Assembly (NCBI RefSeq): GCF_002300555.2
Contig: NZ_NTHN02000032.1
Coordinates: forward strand, 1 to 56,921
Origin: Alloyangia mangrovi
GTDB taxonomy: Bacteria > Pseudomonadota > Alphaproteobacteria > Rhodobacterales > Rhodobacteraceae
Direction of reading: 5' to 3'
DNA length: 56,921 nt
Part shown: piece by piece, positions 53,860-56,921 of the stretch
Layout: every line of letters begins with the position of its first letter
How positions within the stretch are numbered: position 1 is the first letter of the stretch
Notes under the pieces: model-generated
The model's database searches: none
What the model saw: the letters and a program-made list of their open reading frames with translations, nothing else
What the model was told of the DNA's origin: nothing
Program-made: the position numbers and the translations under genes

Positions 53860-54932
53860 ACCGAAGAGAGCTTCTGGCCTCGCTTTGCGCAACCAGCCTG
53901 TCCGGCGCGCTGTCCCTGCCGGCCGCAGCGCTGGCCGCGACATCCGGCACCGGCCTAGAGGCCAGCCTTCGCGATGTCTGGGAGGCCTGGCGCGATGCCA
54001 ACATGGACGCGACCGGACGGGTGATCGACCGGCTGCAGAAGTCGTCGAGCCATTCCGAGGGGCAGGCCTATGGCATGCTCCTGGCCGCCATGATGGGCGA
54101 CCGCGCGGCCTTCGAGCGGATGGACGCCTGGACCCGGCTCAACCTCGCCATCCGGCAGGACTCCCTGATGGCCTGGCGCTGGCTTCCCGACGCGCCGGTG
54201 CGGGTGCCCGACCTCAACAATGCCAGCGATGGCGACCTCTTCCGGGCCTGGGCGCTGCTGCGCGCCGCGCAGCGCTTCGAAGCCCCCGAGTACCGGGCGG
54301 CAGCAGAAGCCATCGTGCGCGACCTCGCCAAGAGCTGCATCGTCCATCGCCCCGGCGCCGACCCGTTGCTGCTGCCCGCAGCCCGGGGCTTCGAGACCGA
54401 GGCCGGGTTCCTCTACAATCCCTGCTACACGATGCCCCTAGCCATGCATGAGCTGGCGACCGAATTCAACCAGCCGGTCCTTGCCGCGGCGGCCCGCGGC
54501 GCGGTCGAGCTGGCCCGCCAGCTCGCGCTCGAAGGTGTTGTCCCGGACTGGGTCGAGGTGACACCGCAAGCCGTCGGGCCGGCGAAGGGGTTCTCCTTCG
54601 ATGCCGGTTACGAGGCGATGCGGGTGCCGCTGTATTTCGTCTGGTCGGGCCTGCACGATCACCCCGCTGTCCTGCGCTTCGCCGAGGCACAGTCGCGGGT
54701 GCCCCCCGGTCTCGCCGCCACCCGGATCAGCCGCGGCACCGGAGAGGCCCTCTCGACCAGCGCGGAGCCGGGCTACAAGGCCATCGCCGCGCTCGCCACC
54801 TGTTCGGCGCGCCAAGAGGTCGGCGCGCGGATCCCGCCCTTCTCGCCCGGGGCCCCCTACTACCCGGCAACCCTGCAACTCTTCGCCCTTCTCGCCCAGG
54901 CCGAAGCCCTACCCACGTGTGTACCGTTATGA
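53856..54932 (+). CDS. bcsZ: GH8 endo-beta-1,4-glucanase of the cellulose operon
   Basis: A 358-aa periplasmic cellulase that trims the product chain. The leader NRRELLASLCATSLSGALSL has a twin-arginine pair, so Tat export is possible. The catalytic acid Glu lies in SSHSEGQAYGML, and the expected Asp in LNNASDGDLFRAWALL. Length and motif order match BcsZ of GH8. It starts in an ATGA overlap with bcsB behind GGAGGAAG, and ends in an ATGA overlap with the next gene. It is intact, unlike bcsA and bcsB. Confidence 0.92.
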   Translation: MNRRELLASLCATSLSGALSLPAAALAATSGTGLEASLRDVWEAWRDANMDATGRVIDRLQKSSSHSEGQAYGMLLAAMMGDRAAFERMDAWTRLNLAIRQDSLMAWRWLPDAPVRVPDLNNASDGDLFRAWALLRAAQRFEAPEYRAAAEAIVRDLAKSCIVHRPGADPLLLPAARGFETEAGFLYNPCYTMPLAMHELATEFNQPVLAAAARGAVELARQLALEGVVPDWVEVTPQAVGPAKGFSFDAGYEAMRVPLYFVWSGLHDHPAVLRFAEAQSRVPPGLAATRISRGTGEALSTSAEPGYKAIAALATCSARQEVGARIPPFSPGAPYYPATLQLFALLAQAEALPTCVPL

Positions 54933-56347
54933 AAAAGTTCCATTTTACCCTCGCACTTCTCGCCTTTTCGCAAACCTTCGCTGCGCTTCCCGGGCAGGCA
55001 CAGTCGCCAACCGACAGCGACCTTCAGGCTCTGCGCTTCTACATGAACGAGGCCAATGACCAGGCCGCCCGCTCCGAGGTGCGGCGCCTGCAGCTTCGCT
55101 ACCCCGACTGGGTGGTTCCCGAGGATCTCGGCGCGCTGCAGCAAGGCTCGCCCGACGCGGCGGTCGCCGACATCTACCGCGAGATTCGCTCGGGCAATTT
55201 CGCCCGCGCCCGCGCCATCATCGAGGAGACCGGCCGTGCGACCCCAAGCTGGGCCCCCTCGCCCGAGCTGCTCGCGGCCCTGTCTATCGCCGAGTCCCAA
55301 TCAAACTTCGACCAGGCCGTCTCGCGCGGCGAGCCGGGAGCCGCCATCAAGATCGCTCGCGCCAACCCCGATCTGCTGCGCTGCGAGCGGGTGAACAACG
55401 CCTGGCTCCTCGCCGAGCAATACCAGGCCGCGCGCGAGCCCGCGCTTGCGCTGACCACGCTGAACGCCATCGTGCGCAGCTGCACCGATCCCAACATCCT
55501 TGTCGCAACGCTGGAGAAATCCGTTGCCGTCGCGAGCCTCGAGCAACTCGCCGCAATGGCTGACGCGGCGCGCGCCCTCGCGCCGGGCGCCGCCGAACGG
55601 CTGACCTCGGTAGAGACCCGCCTACGCGCCGGGCTGCAGGCCCAGCCACGCCAGCTCGCCTCGGCCACGCCGAGCGGCACCCCCGCCCGGTTCGAAGCGC
55701 CCGACAGTGGTGGCGGGCTCACCTCGACGAAGAGCCAGCAGCCAGCGCAGCGCCCGCTGGCCCCCGCCCCGAACCGCAAATCGTCCGGCGGCGACACTGC
55801 GGCGCTGACACAGGCGCGCGCTGCCGCGCAACGCGCCGATTGGTCCACCTGCCTGGCCGCCTCGGTCAAGGGCACCAGCCCCCAGATCGTCTCGCAGCGC
55901 GCCTGGTGCGCGCTGAATGCGAAACGTCCCATGCAGGCCCTGAACGATTTCAAATACGCCGCGAGCCAGTCACCCACGGCAGAGGGCCGACGCGATGCCC
56001 GCTACGGGCTGGCTCTGGTGATGCTTCAGCTCAACATGGTCGACCAGGCCGCAACTGTCGCCGCGACCACGCATTTCTCTGAGCAGCAGCGCCTGGAAGT
56101 CGAGACGCAGATCCTCGACAAGCGCGGCATATCCGCCTACCAGCGCCACGACTACCGCCGCGCCATCGCCTATTTCGACGAGCTCGAACGGCTGAGCGGC
56201 GTCGTCCGACGCGACATCGCGCTGCTGCGGGGCTACGCCTACCTCAACTCGGGCCAGCGCGCCCGCGCCCGGGCCGAATTCCAGGCCATCCATGACAAGC
56301 TCGCCACGCCCGAATCGCGCCGCGCCCTCTCTCGGGCACTGCACTGA
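54929..56347 (+). CDS. TPR-rich periplasmic protein of the cellulose operon (BcsK/BcsC-like)
   Basis: A 472-aa protein from ATG 54929, with a Sec signal peptide (MKKFHFTLALLAFSQTFAAL, cleaved near GQAQS). It then carries helical repeats of TPR type (ARAIIEETGRATPSW; ALNDFKYAASQSPTAEGRRD; AIAYFDELERLSGVVRRDIA). A low-complexity Pro/Ser/Gln linker lies around 245-290. There is no C-terminal beta-barrel as in BcsC, so it matches the shorter TPR partner (BcsK-like) known in operons with BcsN. It probably forms the periplasmic scaffold linking BcsB to peptidoglycan or an outer-membrane exit. ATGA overlap with bcsZ. Confidence 0.85.
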   Translation: MKKFHFTLALLAFSQTFAALPGQAQSPTDSDLQALRFYMNEANDQAARSEVRRLQLRYPDWVVPEDLGALQQGSPDAAVADIYREIRSGNFARARAIIEETGRATPSWAPSPELLAALSIAESQSNFDQAVSRGEPGAAIKIARANPDLLRCERVNNAWLLAEQYQAAREPALALTTLNAIVRSCTDPNILVATLEKSVAVASLEQLAAMADAARALAPGAAERLTSVETRLRAGLQAQPRQLASATPSGTPARFEAPDSGGGLTSTKSQQPAQRPLAPAPNRKSSGGDTAALTQARAAAQRADWSTCLAASVKGTSPQIVSQRAWCALNAKRPMQALNDFKYAASQSPTAEGRRDARYGLALVMLQLNMVDQAATVAATTHFSEQQRLEVETQILDKRGISAYQRHDYRRAIAYFDELERLSGVVRRDIALLRGYAYLNSGQRARARAEFQAIHDKLATPESRRALSRALH

Positions 56348-56434
56348 GCGTGCCGATTCGCCCTGCTCTTGGCGCACGCCCCGGACGGCGCGGTGATTTC
56401 GCCGAAGGGGTCGAGACCCTCTCCATAAAACACG

Positions 56435-56462
56435 CATAGGGCGTCTCACAGGGCGCCCTATG
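56435..56462 (+). terminator. Hairpin after the cellulose operon
   Basis: CATAGGGCG and CGCCCTATG form a perfect 9-bp stem around a 10-base loop, about 90 bp past the TPR gene. There is no T-run, so termination is only probable. Confidence 0.5.
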
Positions 56463-56527
56463 AGCACCACCCACCGCTTTGCCCGGGATTGACGGGAATT
56501 TCTCCGTTTCTCGATATTTTCAACAGC

Positions 56528-56549
56528 TTAAAGGTTAATATAACTTTAA
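56528..56549. promoter_or_regulatory. AT-rich near-palindrome before the 43-aa gene
   Basis: TTAAAGGTTA-ATA-TAACTTTAA, symmetric apart from one extra G, inside an AT-rich patch 67 bp ahead of the small ORF. It includes TATAAC, a possible -10 element, and could also bind a regulator. Confidence 0.45.
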
Positions 56550-56615
56550 ACGCGCTGCGTTTAGCCGGTCCCCGGACACATTTTTCACAAGTCAAATTTT
56601 TTTAGGAACTGCTTC

Positions 56616-56747
56616 ATGACCAAGATCGAAATCGAACGCGAGCGCCACCAGAACAGCCGCCGCCGACGCAGGGCCCAGATCGTCGAACTGCTGGCAGGCG
56701 CGGCGATCATCCTCTGGGTCATCGCCCACTTCGGCGCTGGCAGCTGA
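56616..56747 (+). CDS. 43-aa single-pass membrane peptide
   Basis: A small ORF starting ATG 56616, with AGGA ten bases ahead. The first 21 residues are highly charged (MTKIEIERERHQNSRRRRRA). A single hydrophobic helix (ELLAGAAIILWVIAHFGAG) follows and ends the peptide, so the basic end should face the cytoplasm. It follows the cellulose operon after its terminator hairpin and has its own AT-rich promoter region. No known family is recognised; small BcsF-like membrane peptides exist in other cellulose systems but the resemblance is only in size and topology. Confidence 0.65.
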   Translation: MTKIEIERERHQNSRRRRRAQIVELLAGAAIILWVIAHFGAGS

Positions 56748-56868
56748 CGCTCAAAGCCCGCCAAAACCCCCGGCCTCCGTCAGGCGCCACCTGGCGGGGG
56801 CAGGCGAAGGTCCTAGACCAACGCCGAAGCGCCTGCCCCGCCCGGAACCCCGGCGCCGAAACGCGCAA

Positions 56869-56886
56869 AGCGCCCGTTTGGGCGCT
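56869..56886 (+). terminator. Hairpin after the 43-aa gene
   Basis: AGCGCCC-GTTT-GGGCGCT, a perfect 7-bp stem about 120 bp past the small gene. No T-run follows. Confidence 0.4.
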
Positions 56887-56921
56887 GGCGGTGGATTGTG
56901 ATCTGGGTTTTGGTTGCGGGA

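Overview
The window is GC-rich, densely packed DNA with alphaproteobacterial features and looks like a chromosomal segment of a Rhodobacteraceae (Roseobacter-group) bacterium. The clues are BcsN plus a TPR protein in the cellulose operon, a TAXI-TRAP uptake system with a fused permease, the style of the tRNA-Phe, and many ATGA/GTGA stop-start overlaps. The genus cannot be fixed from the sequence alone. No phage, transposase, integrase or CRISPR array was seen.

Layout. 1-2175: the end of selD, convergent with mnmH (selenouridine branch of selenium use), then tRNA-Phe. 2399-9805: a 1240-aa mosaic protein (TolB-like propeller, C-type-lectin domain, two carbohydrate-binding-like repeats, FG-GAP/VCBS region), a berberine-bridge-type flavoprotein, and a coupled pair of split-barrel flavin/PLP-oxidase-fold genes, one fused to GAF and winged-helix modules. 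9982-12936: a siderophore/haem-type ABC importer. 13137-18877: a LysR regulator divergent from a Tat-exported hydrolase, a cupin, and a two-subunit molybdenum hydroxylase of the isoquinoline-oxidoreductase type. 19066-22577: a badly decayed PQQ dehydrogenase, then an SDR-TetR pair behind a double operator. 22874-31980: a complete chemotaxis cluster (STAS-cheY-cheA-cheW-mcp-cheW-cheR-cheB) and a divergent coiled-coil gene. 31982-38925: a remnant of an HxlR regulator, a glycosyltransferase-like protein, a sulfatase, a MarR regulator and a TAXI-TRAP transporter. 38837-41346: a LuxR-type regulator with an odd tail and an acidic orphan protein. 41818-48145: a Ca2+-type P-ATPase, an MgtC/DUF4010 membrane protein, a small cytochrome c, a ferric-reductase-like flavocytochrome and a zinc-ribbon membrane protein. 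48556-56747: a cellulose synthase operon bcsN-A-B-Z plus TPR protein, and a 43-aa membrane peptide.

How the parts fit. Most blocks are self-contained operons with a local regulator. Palindromes that could be their operators are visible for the LysR, TetR and MarR genes. The chemotaxis cluster has no flagellar genes beside it and lies upstream of surface functions such as cellulose, so control of surface behaviour is possible but not shown.

A cross-cutting observation is the number of single-base frameshifts in otherwise full-length genes: bcsA, bcsB, the coiled-coil gene at 30228, and three in the PQQ dehydrogenase. Nearly all sit in G or C homopolymers. Either the assembly carries homopolymer errors or several surface and periplasmic functions are broken. 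The PQQ gene also has a nonsense codon and an apparent internal deletion, so it is a true pseudogene.

The best candidates for something new are the split-barrel/GAF/winged-helix regulator with its coupled partner, the lectin/propeller mosaic protein, and the chemotaxis cluster with its orphan divergent partner.
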